Counted from the stretch's first letter, positions 1 through 12,331 are shown. The stretch: 64,000 nt of DNA from Metarhizium brunneum (GCF_013426205.1 NC_089422.1:5890001-5954000), one strand, 5' to 3'. A program made the numbers and translations. Notes: a model not told the origin generated them from the letters alone.

Positions 1-359
1 ATAACTACTTCATGCTACCAGAGACTCGTGAGCAGTATACCAATATAAGTTAATTAATAAACCTATAACTAGTTATATTAACTCGGATTTATGGGATACT
101 GCCGGCATACCTTAACATTTTGCCAACAAAGGCGCATAAGTATTATTAATCGTTGCGGAAATGCCTCGAGTCACGCTCAAGGCAAACTCCGTCGTAAAGT
201 TCCTGCTGCGTGGTGTGCACCTCACCATAAAACGGCCATGGCAGCCTAGACAAACTAATACAAGTCCCCTACTTGCTTCAATGTTCTATTATAATTCTAC
301 CAGACATCTTTGACAAGTCTCGGGTTCCTTGTCATCAGCCTCCAGAATCGCAAACAAAT
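1..359. other. Intergenic, left edge
   Basis: AT-rich non-coding sequence upstream of the first gene. It carries one TTCAATGTT motif at 277-285, discussed in the findings. No other feature is visible. Confidence 0.5.
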
Positions 360-1550
360 ATGAAGATTTCCATCACCCACCTTGCTCTTCTCGGGCTGAG
401 TTGCGCACAGCTACGAATCAGCGGCAGAGCGCCCCAGGGTCCAGAGCCGCCGAGCAAGCAAATTCTTGATGCCATAAAGGACGGCATGAAGGATTGGGGA
501 CCGGCCGGGTCGCTCAAGCCCCCCAAGGACGGACCCAAAGCCCCCATCAAGAACATGATAGGCGGCTTGCCGGAGCTTCACAACCCCAAGCCAGGCAGTT
601 CGGATTGGAGGGAAGACACTCTCAAGGGGCCTAGAAAGAAGCCCGGCAAGACGTACCCAAACAGCAACCCATGCTCGAAGCGTGATGTAGCATGCGACTA
701 CGGCCCAAGCAGCTCAAACAGCCCCAGTGACAAGGGCAAAGTCAAGGGCAAGGGAAAAGTCGGAGCCTCAGTCTTGAACATCCAGGGCGGCAAATTCATC
801 GACTTCTTCTCCGAGTTGGACCCGGAAGCCTTTGGCCCCCTTATCAAGGCAATCGAGGACGGCGAAATTACAGTTGCCGATATTGAAATGGCTCTGAAGC
901 GTGCCATCTCGGAGACCATGAAGCAGCGCTGGGCTGATTTCGAAAGCGCCGAAAAGGCAGCTGAGACTCTGAAGAATATTGCGTTTGATATATTCGCGAC
1001 GGCCCGTTACGCAACGCCGCCCGGGTTCTGGCACGACGTCGTCAAGAACCTACCCCCTATTGCCAAGGAAATTCACAACGCAAAGACTCCCGAGGAAAAG
1101 CTAGAAATCGCCAACAAGAATATCAACGAAGTCGTGACGATATGGTCATACACGCCCGTTGGCGCGTTTAATGAGAACATTATGAAAGAGGTAGCCAAGG
1201 GAACACCCACGACTACGGCGGTCGCCGTGTCGGTCAACAAGTTGTGGTCGTACACCCCTTTGGGTTGGCTCATTAATCAGATCGCGCCTATTGATAGTTG
1301 GATACGCGGCGACGACGACCAGGTTGCGGAGCCGAAGCCGAAGAAGAGACCGGATCCGCCGAAGAAGAACCTCAAGCCTCCGGTTGCCACGTGGGGGAAG
1401 TGCAAGGTGAGTCTGAAGCACGTCGTGACCTCGGTGGCTGCTACAAAGCTGATATCGATACTCTAGTGCATCCTATCCAGGCCTCCTGCCAGGGGCGACA
1501 AGTGCGCAAACACCTGCAGGGCCGTGAGGGCCCTGGGCGGCTGGAAATAA
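360..1550 (+). CDS. Secreted protein with Cys-rich C-terminal exon (possible remnant of an LT-A-like family)
   Basis: Two exons, 360-1406 and 1467-1550, about 376 aa. The intron 1407-1466 has donor GTGAGT and acceptor CTCTAG; splicing it replaces a stop-terminated tail with an in-frame exon carrying three Cys (CILS, KCAN, TCRA) and ending at TAA 1548-1550. The start is ATG 360, since the longer frame upstream begins with TTG; it gives a signal peptide of about 17 residues. The mature protein is Pro/Gly/Lys-rich up to about residue 140, then helical, with the motif WSYTP repeated at about residues 260 and 296. The general look resembles the region after the catalytic domain in fungal heat-labile-enterotoxin A-chain-like proteins, but no ADP-ribosyltransferase domain is present. 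That family link is a low-confidence inference; it could equally be an orphan effector. Confidence 0.72.
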
Positions 1551-3119
1551 ACCGGTGACGGCTCATGTTGGCAGAGATTTCGGGGCGTTTAGTCTGAGCT
1601 GTTGGGTGTCATGTGTGTGATGGGTCGTAGACAGTAACCAGGTGATTGGGTCGAGCCAAAAGTGTGCGCTTGCGATTATTGTAGTGGTTGTGAGATTAAG
1701 AGCTAAGAAGCTAGAGTCCATTTAAGAGAAAGAAGGGTACTGTGCCTGTATGGCCTATGTTATGGGGGTAGTTGGTGGAATCGAATTACTGTTCTCTCGG
1801 GTCTTGTGTCGTTTAACGTGATCCAACGTCGAGAGCTTTCACCACTTACACCGTCAACCGGTCCATCCCGTGACCTACCCTGCAGTCTGCAGCTGGGCCA
1901 TAATCTAACAGCCCAAGCATTGGGGACCGTTACTATCTAGCCCCTATTGGGACATTATAGCAGCCACGATGTCTTAGCGTTCAAGATGCCGTGAGAGAAG
2001 AGAGAAAGTGTTAAATGGAGTTTTTTGTTGTAACAGAACCGGGTGACTAACCGAAAAATAGATTGCATTGCAGAGAAGAAGATTGATAAGCTTACGCTGG
2101 CAACCTAACTGCGGGGTGTACGGGGGCCGTAGGTCCCACGTAGTTTTATAGAAATGATTCGAATTTATCCAAGTTTAACGGTGGCTTATACCATGAGCCA
2201 TCATGGACAAGTTGCATCAACATCGAATTGATGTGTCGACTTCTCCACACGAGTGTAAACTCGGCCGAGTGGGAGCGGGTGTGCCTTTTCCCTGGTGGCA
2301 GGCCATTGCGACGATCAAGTGCCACGATTTTGGTAGCAAGAATACAATAATGAGTTGACAACGCCGGTGTATCATCTAGACGCTGCCGTTTCATCAAGGT
2401 AATTTGAGGTGCACAGCCGTCGGTCGGATATTGTCCGGACCTAGAAGCAGAAAAGTGGGCCGACAGCGTCCTGCAATCTTCTTCTTTGCAACAATGGAGC
2501 CAGCCCATGTTGAGCTGGGGCCCCTCCGTGTGTGGAGATTTTACAATTCCTGATTGGCCAGAACGCTCTGCCGACCCAGCGGTGGGCACCCTTCCGATCG
2601 CCAGCCATGAATGGTTTGGAGAAAACAAAGGAGGGCCGCTGCACCTGAGTGCCGGGCCGAGGGCGATTGTGGTCGAAGCTCCAGGTGGAATCTCCAGCAG
2701 TTCAAGTTGGGCGCCGCGATGACGCAATGACCTCATCACTCGGACACGGTAAACCAGACGCGGATAGAGATTGCGGCCATTAGCGCCTGATGCAGGTCCA
2801 GTCTGGTCCAGTCTGATGCAAGTTGCCCAAGAGAGGGAAACAACGGGCCACTCGTCACTCCACCTGCCCAGACGCTTTTGCTTGGCATTCATTCCATCAC
2901 TGGTCTCTAGCTCGTGCTACTTTGTGACAACAAATTACCAGCACCGCCCAGCTCGATTTGACTTTTTGAACTTTGCACGAAACAATCCCCCCCCCTTCTC
3001 CCCCTTTCCCTCCCTCTTGTCCGTCAGGCCTGCTGCGCAATCGCTTCGCCCAACTTCTCAGTCGGAATCTTCTTTGCAGCAATTTCGTGTAGCTTGACCG
3101 GTCGTTGAACGTTGTTACC
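1551..3119. other. Intergenic and PNS1 promoter
   Basis: No convincing gene. The last 140 bp contain a long pyrimidine tract (about 2988-3024) typical of strong fungal promoters, leading into the 5' UTR of PNS1. A 248-codon minus-strand frame here looks random (see rejected items). Confidence 0.5.
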
Positions 3120-4963
3120 ATGGGGGAGGCAGACAGCTACGCCAACGGTGGCAACGAACGAGGCCCACCGCAGCAATGGGGCCAGCAACAGTATGGCCAG
3201 CCCTACGGTCAACCGCAACAGTCCTACGGTCAGCAGCCATATCAACAACAGCAGTACCAGCAGCAATACCAGCAGCCGCCGCCTCAGGGCTATTACAACC
3301 AGTCGCAGGATCAGAATCAGAACGGTTATCACCAGCCGCCGCCGCCAGATCAGTACGGCGCGCCGCCGCCGTACAGTTTCAACCCGCCCAAGGGCAATGA
3401 CCCCAACTACTCCTTCGATCAGGCCTTCAAGGTCGAGAAACCAAAGTGGAATGATCTCTGGGCTGGAATCCTCGTGAGTATTGGCGCGCATTGACACGCC
3501 CCGACGCGTCCTCGCACGTTTTGATCACTTCCAAGTCGCTAACTTGGCCGCTGCCCAGCTCATCCTCGTCTTTGCCGGCTTCGTCGCCGTCTCAATCATT
3601 TCCATTCGAGGCTATGTCACCGGCTCACGTGGCAACGGCATCTACGGCGGCGCCAATAATTTTTCTCTGAATAATAACACCATCATCCTTTTCGCCTTGG
3701 GCCTCGTCGTTGCCTTCGTCCTGTCCTGGGGCTACGTCGCCGTCGCGCGCATCTTCCCCAAGCAATTCATTTGGATCACGGGCATTCTGAACATTTGCTG
3801 GGCTATAGGAACCGCCATCTATTATCTCTATAAAAAGTACTGGTCCGCTGGCATTGTTTTCCTCATCTTTGGACTGTTTACGGCCTTTGCCTTCTACACC
3901 TGGATCTCTCGCATACCCTTTTCCGCCCTGATGCTCAAGACGAGCATCACTGTCAGCAAAAAATATGGCCATGTCTATCTTGTGTCCTTGATCGGTGGAC
4001 TCTTGGCTACCGCATTTGCTGCCTGGTTCTCCGTCACCTTGACAGCCGTCTACGTGACGTATGAACCATCGGCTAATAACCCCAAGTGCGGCGCCGATGG
4101 CTCAGGCTGCAGCAAGGCCACAGTCATTGGCTTGGTCGTCTTTATCACTTTTGCCATGTATTGGATTTCTGAGTGGCTCAAGAACACGATTCACACCATC
4201 ATCTCTGGTGTCTACGGCACCTGGTATTTCTGCGTGCACAACTTTCCCAAGGGTGCCACGCGCGGATCCGCCAAGCGTGCGCTTACCTACAGCTTCGGGT
4301 CCATCAGTTTGGGTAGCTTGCTCGTCGCTATTATTCAGTTCCTCCGTCAGTTGTGCTCCGTTGCCAGGCAGCAGGCCGGTGACCAAGGCGGTGTCGGCGG
4401 CATGATTGGATATGTCATTTTCTGCATTCTCGGCTGTCTGATTGCTCTGCTCGAATGGGCCCTGCAGTTCCTGAACAGATATGCTTTCTGCCATATTGCA
4501 CTGTACGGCAAGGCCTACATCCCTGCGGCCAAGGACACTTGGAACATGATCAAGGATCGCGGCATTGACGCGCTGATCAACGTATGTATTATTGCTACTT
4601 GTAGCTCGTCGTCATCCCGCTAACATGATGTGTGTTTGTTAGGAATGTCTTATTGGTCCCGTTCTTTCCTTTGGTGCCATGTTTATCGCCTTTGCTACTT
4701 CGCTGTTCGCCTATCTGTACCTGGAATTCACCAATCCAGCATACAACAGAGATGGGGGCTTTACCGCCGTCATTATGGCGTTTGCATTCCTCATTGGTTT
4801 CCAAATTGCGCTTATTTTCACCACACCGATTTCGAGCGGCATTGACACAATATTTGTCGCGTCCGGTTGGGACCCGCAAGTCATGATTAATGACCACCCA
4901 GAACTGTACCAGGAGATGGTCAGACTGTACCCCAAGGTGCAGCAGGCTATTCAGGTGCGATAA
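3120..4963 (+). CDS. PNS1: Choline-transporter-like plasma membrane protein Pns1
   Basis: CTL/SLC44 family membrane protein. Three exons: 3120-3473, 3559-4581 and 4643-4963; introns 3474-3558 (GTGAGT) and 4582-4642 (GTATGT); 565 aa. The start is ATG 3120 in the context ACCATGG; the frame extends up to a TTG at 3105, which is not used. The first ~85 residues are a low-complexity Q/P/Y/G cytosolic tail, followed by about ten hydrophobic segments. The family landmark ECLIGPVLSFGAMF opens exon 3. Family members are integral membrane proteins linked to choline or solute transport, although the yeast protein's substrate is not firmly known. It looks like an ordinary housekeeping gene. Confidence 0.93.
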
Positions 4964-6459
4964 TCAACTAGTAGTGGCTGCCAAATGGTGGCCTGAGGCA
5001 GGAGGATCGATGAGAATGATGGAGATTGGGAATGATACCATGGGTGACGGTGATTTGTAGTGACGTCTTTTCTCTGTGTAATTGTTTATTAATAGTCTAG
5101 AAGTAACTTTATGTCATTGTCCTTTGCGATGTAAAATGAAGGTACAGAGACACCGAATGTAGTATCTGGCCTAGTACTTGCTTTTAACACAGCAAGTGAC
5201 CATGTATCGTGTATGGTTCGACGAAATTCTCAAACTCCACGGGCACAGAACTTCCTTTGTGATACCCGGCACCAGGCTGCCAGCTACCCAGCCAGCATCT
5301 AACCGCATGTCTTTATCGGTCGCAAGGAACAACTGTACAGTTGGGTGTGTATGTACTTGGTAGTATACAGCAACGAGACCCATGGCGGATGTGGCAATGT
5401 ACGGCGGCTGCACGACTAGCCAATTGTTCAGCGGCAGATCAAATGAAACCATTGCGTACGCTCAAGTCTCAATCATCGTTCGTGCTTCAAGGGGAACCGA
5501 TGCAAGAAAAAAACTCGACTCAGCATTCTCCCGTTCAATAGGCCAGACTACGCCGGCGAGGCCGTGGACATGAATGGCCGGTGTGTCGAATGTTTGTGAT
5601 GATTTGCATGGGTGGGTGGGACGTGGAGCAAGACTGGGAAATTATTACGTCGAGAAGGGGTTTGAGCTTGATGGAAATGAGGGACTTGAAGATGGGGTTG
5701 CTGGATTTATATGTCCTGTCACTTGTCACATTTTGTCTTTCTGCTCGGTTTGAGTTGGATCGCTTATGCGAACCGGATGCCGAATGCCGAATGACTATTG
5801 CCGTGTGCATGAGAAACATGGCGTCGGAAGTGGCTGGCTGTCAGTTTGGAGCGGGTGTGCCGGCTGTCGGTCTGATGCTACTTTGACAGAAATGCTGCCG
5901 CTGTGCGATTTTATCTGCTGACTTGGTGTGTGAGCAAGTTGTATTTGGCCGGTTTGCCTCGCTTGATGGACCGAACATGGATTGTTCGCGTGTCAGTGAC
6001 GCAGTTGAAGGATGATGATGTGGTGTTTGGAGAGTCACATGTGCCCTACTCTTGTGAAAATGGGTGGAATTCGGATTGACAAGGGAGAAGACTAGCACAT
6101 GGGAGTTTCGTTTGGCCAAGATGCGTCATGGCTCACCGGCTTCTCAGCCTTTCTCCTGCTCTGGATAATCAAAAGGGCCGCTTAGCGTCTGACGATACTC
6201 ACATAGACTCTTACACGTGTGATGAGCTTACTGAGGCTTGTTGAGCGAGACAAGTAAGACAAGCCATTGACTCGTGACACATGCCGTATTGGACGTTTTC
6301 CCCGAGGTTTGAGCAATGTCTTGCACGTCCGTGTCGTACTGCGAAGTAGTACTCCGTATGTGATACGTTTCTTTTCATGTCAAGTCTCGGCAGCTGCCCG
6401 TTTATGGAGATCAGAAATTATCGCTTCAATGTGTACGGAGTACCTCAAGGGTAAAGAGT
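4964..6459. other. Intergenic
   Basis: 1.5 kb without a supported gene. Only short shadow frames are present. The motif TACTCCGTA/TACGGAGTA occurs near 6350 and 6433, as elsewhere in the window. Confidence 0.5.
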
Positions 6460-6467
6460 TATAAATA
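6460..6467 (+). promoter_or_regulatory. TATA box of the small secreted gene
   Basis: TATAAATA about 97 bp upstream of ATG 6564. It supports that the following broken gene was once a real transcription unit. Confidence 0.55.
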
Positions 6468-6563
6468 CAGCATGTTTTCCGTCGCTGTTGGGAATTCTTT
6501 GTCCAGCCTAAACTGGTCACACACTCATCATCATTTCCCCTATTGCTTTTCTTGGCTAGCATT

Positions 6564-6927
6564 ATGAGGCCATCAAACTACCTTTGTGCGCTCAGTCTAG
6601 TATACCCCCTGGCTGCGGCCAAGGACTATACTTGTATTGACCATTAATACCCATGGCCTGGCATCCGAGGTCGACTGTCACGAGGAAGCGGATACCACCT
6701 CCAAAGTCGTGAAGGAATTTTATGAAAGTAACCCAGTCGAAGTCGTGTGCAAGAAGACCGTAGACACGGGGTAGGTACCACGTACTCAACGCCAGCTTGG
6801 GAGATATTATAACAGCAATTATAGCTCTGGGACTGCTGTTTATTATCGCGCCGTCGAGGACTGCTACTTCGGCTACGGTTGGACAGCTGGATGTGACCCG
6901 AACGGAATACCCGAGTGTAGCGGATAA
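6564..6927 (+). pseudogene. Small secreted cysteine-rich protein, one frameshift
   Basis: ATG 6564 opens a frame with a signal peptide (hydrophobic LCALSLVYPLAAA), which stops at TAA 6645-6647. One base further on, the next frame runs on from about 6646 (NTHGLASEVDC) to a GTAGGT donor; an intron 6771-6824 (54 nt, acceptor TTATAG) joins in perfect phase to an exon ending at TAA 6925-6927. The mature part would be about 80 residues with six Cys, typical of a three-disulfide effector-like protein. Only a single extra base near 6643-6648 separates the two halves, so it is a recent pseudogene or an assembly error. Family not recognised. Confidence 0.6.
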
Positions 6928-7302
6928 ATCGCATCCAACTGCGTCTGAAATAGCCTCCTCCTGTGGGTATTGCTCCAAGGTTACTGGTCAAGTGATGGCG
7001 GGAACACGGTGCAGCTATCGCGAACAATGATGTTGGTCGGGACCAAGAAGTGAAGACGGATAGACGGACTGACTATGGGCAAAATCATGCCGAGGAAGCT
7101 ATGAAGAGAAAAAGTAGGCAGCTATTTCTCTACATGACACATGAGAAAAATGTTTAAATTTGAATGACTAAATCAAAGACTCTTTCCTTGGTTTGTGGGA
7201 GTTGTATGTGTTGCTGCGTGGGGGACATGCTAATCCAAAAGGGCATATCTTTTCGGAAATTCAGGATTCACTACTTCCTTCTCCAAGCCTCATGGCGACA
7301 AG

Positions 7303-7497
7303 TGTGACAAGAGTTCAAGATAGAAGGCTTGGAGAAATAGCTTAATTCAACTAATAACAGTCGTTGGTATCAAAGGTCCTTGGCTTTCCTCAAGGCCTCG
7401 TTGACCAAAGGGGTCTTGAAATAGAAGAAGTCGGTGGGAAACTTTGCCCTAGTCTCGTGACCGTAGCCCTTGTGTAACCGGCCATTTCCATGTGACA
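7303..7497 (+). repeat. LTR-like dispersed repeat, copy A
   Basis: About 195 bp that begins TGTGACAAG and ends TGTGACA, so it has TG...CA LTR-style ends. It aligns along its length with the copies at 10152-10343 and 12332-12528, sharing blocks such as CTAATAACAGT, ATCAAAGGTCCTTGG and GTAGCCCTTGTGTAAC. The Copia RT relic follows immediately, so this may be the 5' LTR of an internally deleted element. Confidence 0.65.
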
Positions 7498-7509
7498 GAT
7501 ACGTTCAGA

Positions 7510-8560
7510 AGTTCAAAGCACGAATCTGCGTTCAAGGTGATCTTCAGTACCTAGGGTCCAAGGATACCTACCCCGCCACCCTCGTAGGACGTTCTTTTCA
7601 AATCCTGATGGTAATCACCGCCGAATTTGACCTCAAAACAAGATAACTCAACGCGGTCAACCCATTTACAAATAGTATACTTGACGAAAACGTATATATC
7701 CAATTACTAGATGGCTACCAACACAGAGGATGGGTCCTGAAACTGCTATGAGCATTATATAGACTACGACGGTTACTACTGTTATGGCAGAAGGACCTGA
7801 CCGCAGCTTTCGAAAACCTTGGCCTAAAACAGAGCTAACAGGAGCAATACCTCTTTAGAAACAGCTGGCTCATAGTTTTCTTCTTTGTTAACGACATTAT
7901 CCTGCTTATCGCAGTCATAACGTGAGCCGACATCGCAAAACTGATATCCAAGCTTGCAGAATTCCTGTTACACGGAAAAGGCCCAACAGATCGTGAAGCC
8001 CAACAAAGGGGCTTCGCCGATACAAGACCTGTTAGTTACATAGCTAGAACACGTGCCTAGGTAAGGACCCTAGGCCTAGGCGTTCCTTTTATGTATATAA
8101 GGCGGTCACCCTTCTCTTCTTTTCTTGTGGCAACTCAGGACCTTTGACATCCTACGAGATTATTATTGAATTGAGCCTTTTTTTGCTCCAAGCCTGCATA
8201 TTGAACCCTTGTCACAATTCCTGCTTAACCCATCAGAGCGGCATATCTACCTGGTGGATCGCATAATAGAATATCTCTAGCCTACTTGGTTCCTTGTCAT
8301 TTAATTTAACGGAATAAGCTGCATAACGGAAATGATCAAGGTCAACTACTGCAGTATTCCACGAGAGCTCCGCATTGCATCCAACGCTACATTTGCCGAC
8401 GATCCGGAGACACAAAAGTCATCGCAAGGATACATTATAATTCTTTTTAGAGGACCTGCCAGTTAGAAAACAAGAAAGCAAACCACAGTCACAACCTCAT
8501 CAACCAAGGCAGAACTGCTAGCGTTTACTCACACTGCCAAGGAGGTAATTGCCACGTAAC
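7510..8560 (+). mobile_element. Degenerate Ty1/Copia retrotransposon (RT and RNase H relic)
   Basis: Conceptual translation, ignoring stops and frame changes, gives consecutive Copia polyprotein blocks. They are FKARICVQGDLQ (near 7513), YPATLVGRSFQILM (near 7570), a LDENVY..L.DGYQ block (near 7680), LWQKDLTAAFENLGLK (near 7780), an FVNDIILLI block that is a mutated FVDD active site (near 7880), and the RNase H block TTVTTSSTKAELLAFTHTAK (near 8482-8545). Many in-frame TAA/TAG/TGA codons interrupt it, as expected of repeat-induced point mutation. Gag, protease and integrase are not seen. The element is dead. Confidence 0.85.
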
Positions 8561-10151
8561 GTCTGTGTTAACAGATTGATCTTTAACTAGACCATCCACT
8601 ATAAGAAGATCTTTTACCGATAAAAACAACTCGAACTGAACTAAATGTTGTGTTGAACAACGATTTATCCATGCCCAGAGCGAATGATTCACACCCAAAA
8701 GACGACAGGAATTCGTTCCAATGCTAGCACGCCCCTCCATGAACGACTTCGGACCTTATTTCCAGCATTTTGGCCAGGTTAAACCACCGAACCACAATAG
8801 TAATTGAGTATGACCAATTGGGAAGTCGATAAAGTCGCCTGTAACCTCACTACTGTCCAGATGCTTGCTTCAAAGTTTCAAATTATTCAACAGGGAAGAA
8901 GATGGGCTCATCCTTGTTCGAAGACTTATATGCGCACATAAAATGTTGCTATGCTCGATATACCTATTAGGAGAATTGGTACGAGTTTCTGAACTGTGGA
9001 AACTTACTGCGTTCCTGAAACCAGATTCTATACGGCAGTACTTGCACTACGATTGTACACGTTATTAGTAACTTCTATGCTCCGTGTTCGTATATAATTT
9101 GTACTCACACCGCCCTTTTTCTCACAGAGAGGACTAAGGCCGTCATGGGACTGTGGTGAAATGGTTGAATTAGTAAGCCGACGACAGCCTGAGCGCTTGG
9201 CACGTGACGTAGAATCTCTTACCTTCTCTTCTATTCCCTGTAACCCATCGTTAAATCAGCACACGACTAGAGTTGGTACAGGAGACAGCCTGGCGAGCAC
9301 ATACAATGGATACAAATCCAATTTCACAGTTAATCCTATTCTTTTAAACTGTATTAGCTACTAGAAATCTTGGCCAAGGGGTTCGTGCACTCAGCTACAT
9401 TTTCTTCTTCGTCGTCGCAAATAATGTTTCGGCCACGAAATTCTTCCAAAACTCGTTGCTGGGTCTATTAGATACCAAATCAGCTTTCTATCAATGCATT
9501 TGTCTGTTTTTCAATAACGTGACAGCAGAATCTGCGTACTATTACCCTATCACCGACCCATTCCTCCGCTGTTAGAACCCTCTGCGGTGCTGCGAAAGCC
9601 AGACCGGCGAAAGTCGCAAGTATAAGTTCAATATGCTTCATTGTAGTCAGATATGTTAAGGAACGAACAAAAGTCTATTTGGAATAATCAATCTGGAAGG
9701 TGCTTAAATTTTAGTCCCGAGCTTGGTATATTATCGCCTTCGGACCCGACCTTTATATACAACAAACATTTCTGACTAGTTACTACATATTATCTAATCA
9801 ACTCGTCTGAGCCAGTTAGTTACCGAGGCTGACAGAAATTTGGTACAAATTTATGCATTAGACGATACACGTCATCTATTATGCATTATCATGCCAGGAA
9901 TGGAGCTGGCTGAGGCTAGGCGAAGTCCATGACTAATGCGCTCTTTAACTGTATTGCCAAGTAAAATATAAAATATATTCTTCATGCAATATCCGCTGCG
10001 GATCCTAAAATAAGACGGATATAACTGTTTACGTCTAATATTACTATTAGCTGGCGGCCAACGCTCGGGGTGTATATATCGATTCCTGGCAGCTCGTTTT
10101 GAAACTTGCCAGACCTTACTTGTGTCACGCCTCCACTTTTCAGGACTAGAC
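8561..10151. other. AT-rich decayed intergenic DNA
   Basis: No gene is supported. It probably contains further unrecognisable remains of the retroelement; the sequence is AT-rich and stop-dense on both strands. Confidence 0.4.
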
Positions 10152-10343
10152 GGTAACAAGGGCTTAGGTTTGGAGCAACATAACTCAATTTATCTAATAA
10201 CAGTCTTTGGTATTAAAGGTCCTTAGATTTCCTTAAGGCCTTAAAAGTTAAAAATATTTTTAAATACAAGAAGTTAGTAAGGGCCTTCTGCCTTAATCCC
10301 GTGACTGCAGCTCTTGTGTAACTAATACTATTTTCGTGTGATA
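10152..10343 (+). repeat. LTR-like dispersed repeat, copy B
   Basis: Same order of blocks as copies A and C (CTAATAACAGTCTTTGG, AAGGTCCTTAGATTTCCTTAAGG, TAACTAATACT), but much more AT-rich: many C and G positions of copy C read T or A here. That pattern suggests RIP-type mutation. Confidence 0.6.
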
Positions 10344-10367
10344 TCCCTCGCGAGCATAAGTCGTAGA

Positions 10368-10508
10368 TAGAGTGTAAGTGCAATTTTGAGCTTTTAATAG
10401 TTAGTTATAACTAGTTAGCTACTTCAACACATTAAGTGCATGTACTTAACCGTAGAAGTATAAAAGCTTTTACATCGTATAACCATGTATAATTGCACTT
10501 GCGCTCTA
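10368..10508. mobile_element. MITE-like element, 18 bp terminal inverted repeats
   Basis: A 141 bp segment bounded by TAGAGTGTAAGTGCAATT (10368-10385) and the inverse AATTGCACTTGCGCTCTA (10491-10508); 16 of 18 positions pair and both differences are C versus T. An internal near-palindrome TTAAGTGCATGTACTTAA lies at 10432-10449. There is no coding capacity, and the target duplication is not clear. Confidence 0.5.
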
Positions 10509-12331
10509 GACGACTCCACCGCGACATGGATTGTCACAAATATTGCATGATATTTGATGAGCCACGTGAAACAACATGTTACCGCGATAGCCAGAAGGCT
10601 GCTACACGAATCATTCGTGTTCTTCTCGGTTTTTTAGCTTTTTAGGCCCCCCCTAGACCTGGGCGGCAGATGATTCATGGCCTCACTACTCCGTGCAGTA
10701 AACGAGTAATAAGCCTTGTCAATATACCCCTGCTACTTTGAGACGCATTTGCATTTATTGCTGGATATGCAACGTTTATCTTGTAAGTTATGGCTTTGCA
10801 TGAAATTCAAATGCATTAGCGAATCTAGCGAATTACTGCAAAACCCCTTATGGAGTACTATAATAACATCGTAATCTCTACCGTATAAATGAGTATGAAT
10901 CGCGTAGATTCATGCTACAAGGCAACTTGCTAAGGACCCATGTAGGCAGTGGAGTTTGTTACTACCACCTAGGCAGTAATACTTACGTGTTCTTGACAGA
11001 GGCAGCATTGTGCTTGAATGAGCGACCTGATCTTGACAGAGTTTGTAGTTGGGGCTGTTTCGTTTATGCGTTATACTTGTGGCTATTCAATGCAGATAAC
11101 GGTCAGAAATACGGCGGCACAAAATCACGGAGAGTTTTATCTTCAAATGTAATTAAGTTGATTATTCTTGTTATTCTCTTTCGAAGAGAACTGACGAAGA
11201 AGCTGGTTTATCGCCCTGTAAGGAGAGGTCCGAAACCCACATGCAGCCCGCATCTCCAGAGAGGCTACAGCAAACTCCTGCAGCGAGGTAGCTTCCGGGC
11301 TCTAGCTCCTTCCCCTCCGGTGCAACCAACAGCACATTCAATCGCCTCATATCCTAATGCCTCTGCTGTCTAAAGCAGCACAAATTATCCAGATTACTCT
11401 TTCTTAGCTACTAGGTTTCACAAGGGCGGGAAGGACTCGCAAGATGATTCCTCCAAAGCCAGGGCAAGGGCCAAACTGGCCGCTATGCGCAACCATCGCT
11501 CACGACGCCGTGCAGGGGACACTATGTCGCTGACTCCCTTAATATCTTAACTTGGCGTTTTTAAAGCTCTTGATGGGCCTAGAGAAAGTATCCAGGTGCA
11601 GGAGTCAGGATCTGTTCGATTTCCACAGCCAATCACGGTCACTCGGCTGGATTGGCTAGTGGGGTCTGGTATACATGAGGGCACGTATCGCCAGCAATGT
11701 GTCAAGTATTGTTGTAACTTGTACTTATCATCCCACATAGCGGTTCAATACATATAATTGCAACAGGATCAACTACATACAGCCGAGTGGGTTTCCAGAG
11801 TGGGGTCAAGTGGGATAAACAAGGAAGGGCACGACGAAGGACAGTTGTCCGAGTCTGATATTAACGTCGAGGACTATTTTAACTTACTACTTTTGCCTGC
11901 TCTGCCACAAAGGTACCTTAAGTAATTAAGGGTAAAGTATGATTCTGATCTAGTAAATAAAAATAATAATAATAATAATAATTTCATAAATAAAAGCCCT
12001 TACCGCTATCATTTACAGCGGCAGTATTCCACACAGCCAAGGCATGGTCACTATAATCCTGCCTATAAAGCAGGAGGGCGGCTAAGACAATCTTAAAGGT
12101 TAACTTAATCGTCGAGGCCACCATGGCGGTACCGGAGTCCAGTGATAATTTTACCTAAAGAATCAGTAGTATTTAACGTATAAGATCTGGTATAAAATAG
12201 TAACCTAGATACTTGCGCCTTAACTTATTGTGATAAAGTAATCCTTCGTGAGTTCTGGACAAAGCTTGACAATAATCAAATGCAACTTTGCTTAACACCA
12301 TGCATGTTAGCTTTGGTTGTATCAGCACGAC
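10509..12331. other. Decayed intergenic DNA with orphan coding remnants
   Basis: A 153-codon frame at 10912-11373, continued in another frame to about 11520, has non-random patches, for example an Arg/Lys-rich stretch near 11450-11510. I cannot assign a family, and I read it as a transposon or gene remnant. An (AAT)n microsatellite lies near 11955-11983. Confidence 0.35.

Noticed and set aside
2146..2892. 248-codon open frame on the minus strand
   Set aside because: Composition is random-like (rich in Ser, Arg, Leu), no domain or motif, and it lies in the PNS1 promoter region; long chance frames are expected in GC-rich intergenic DNA.
9150..9230. Possible tRNA-like hairpins in the AT-rich desert
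   Set aside because: No GGTTCRA box with a matching A box and acceptor stem could be found.
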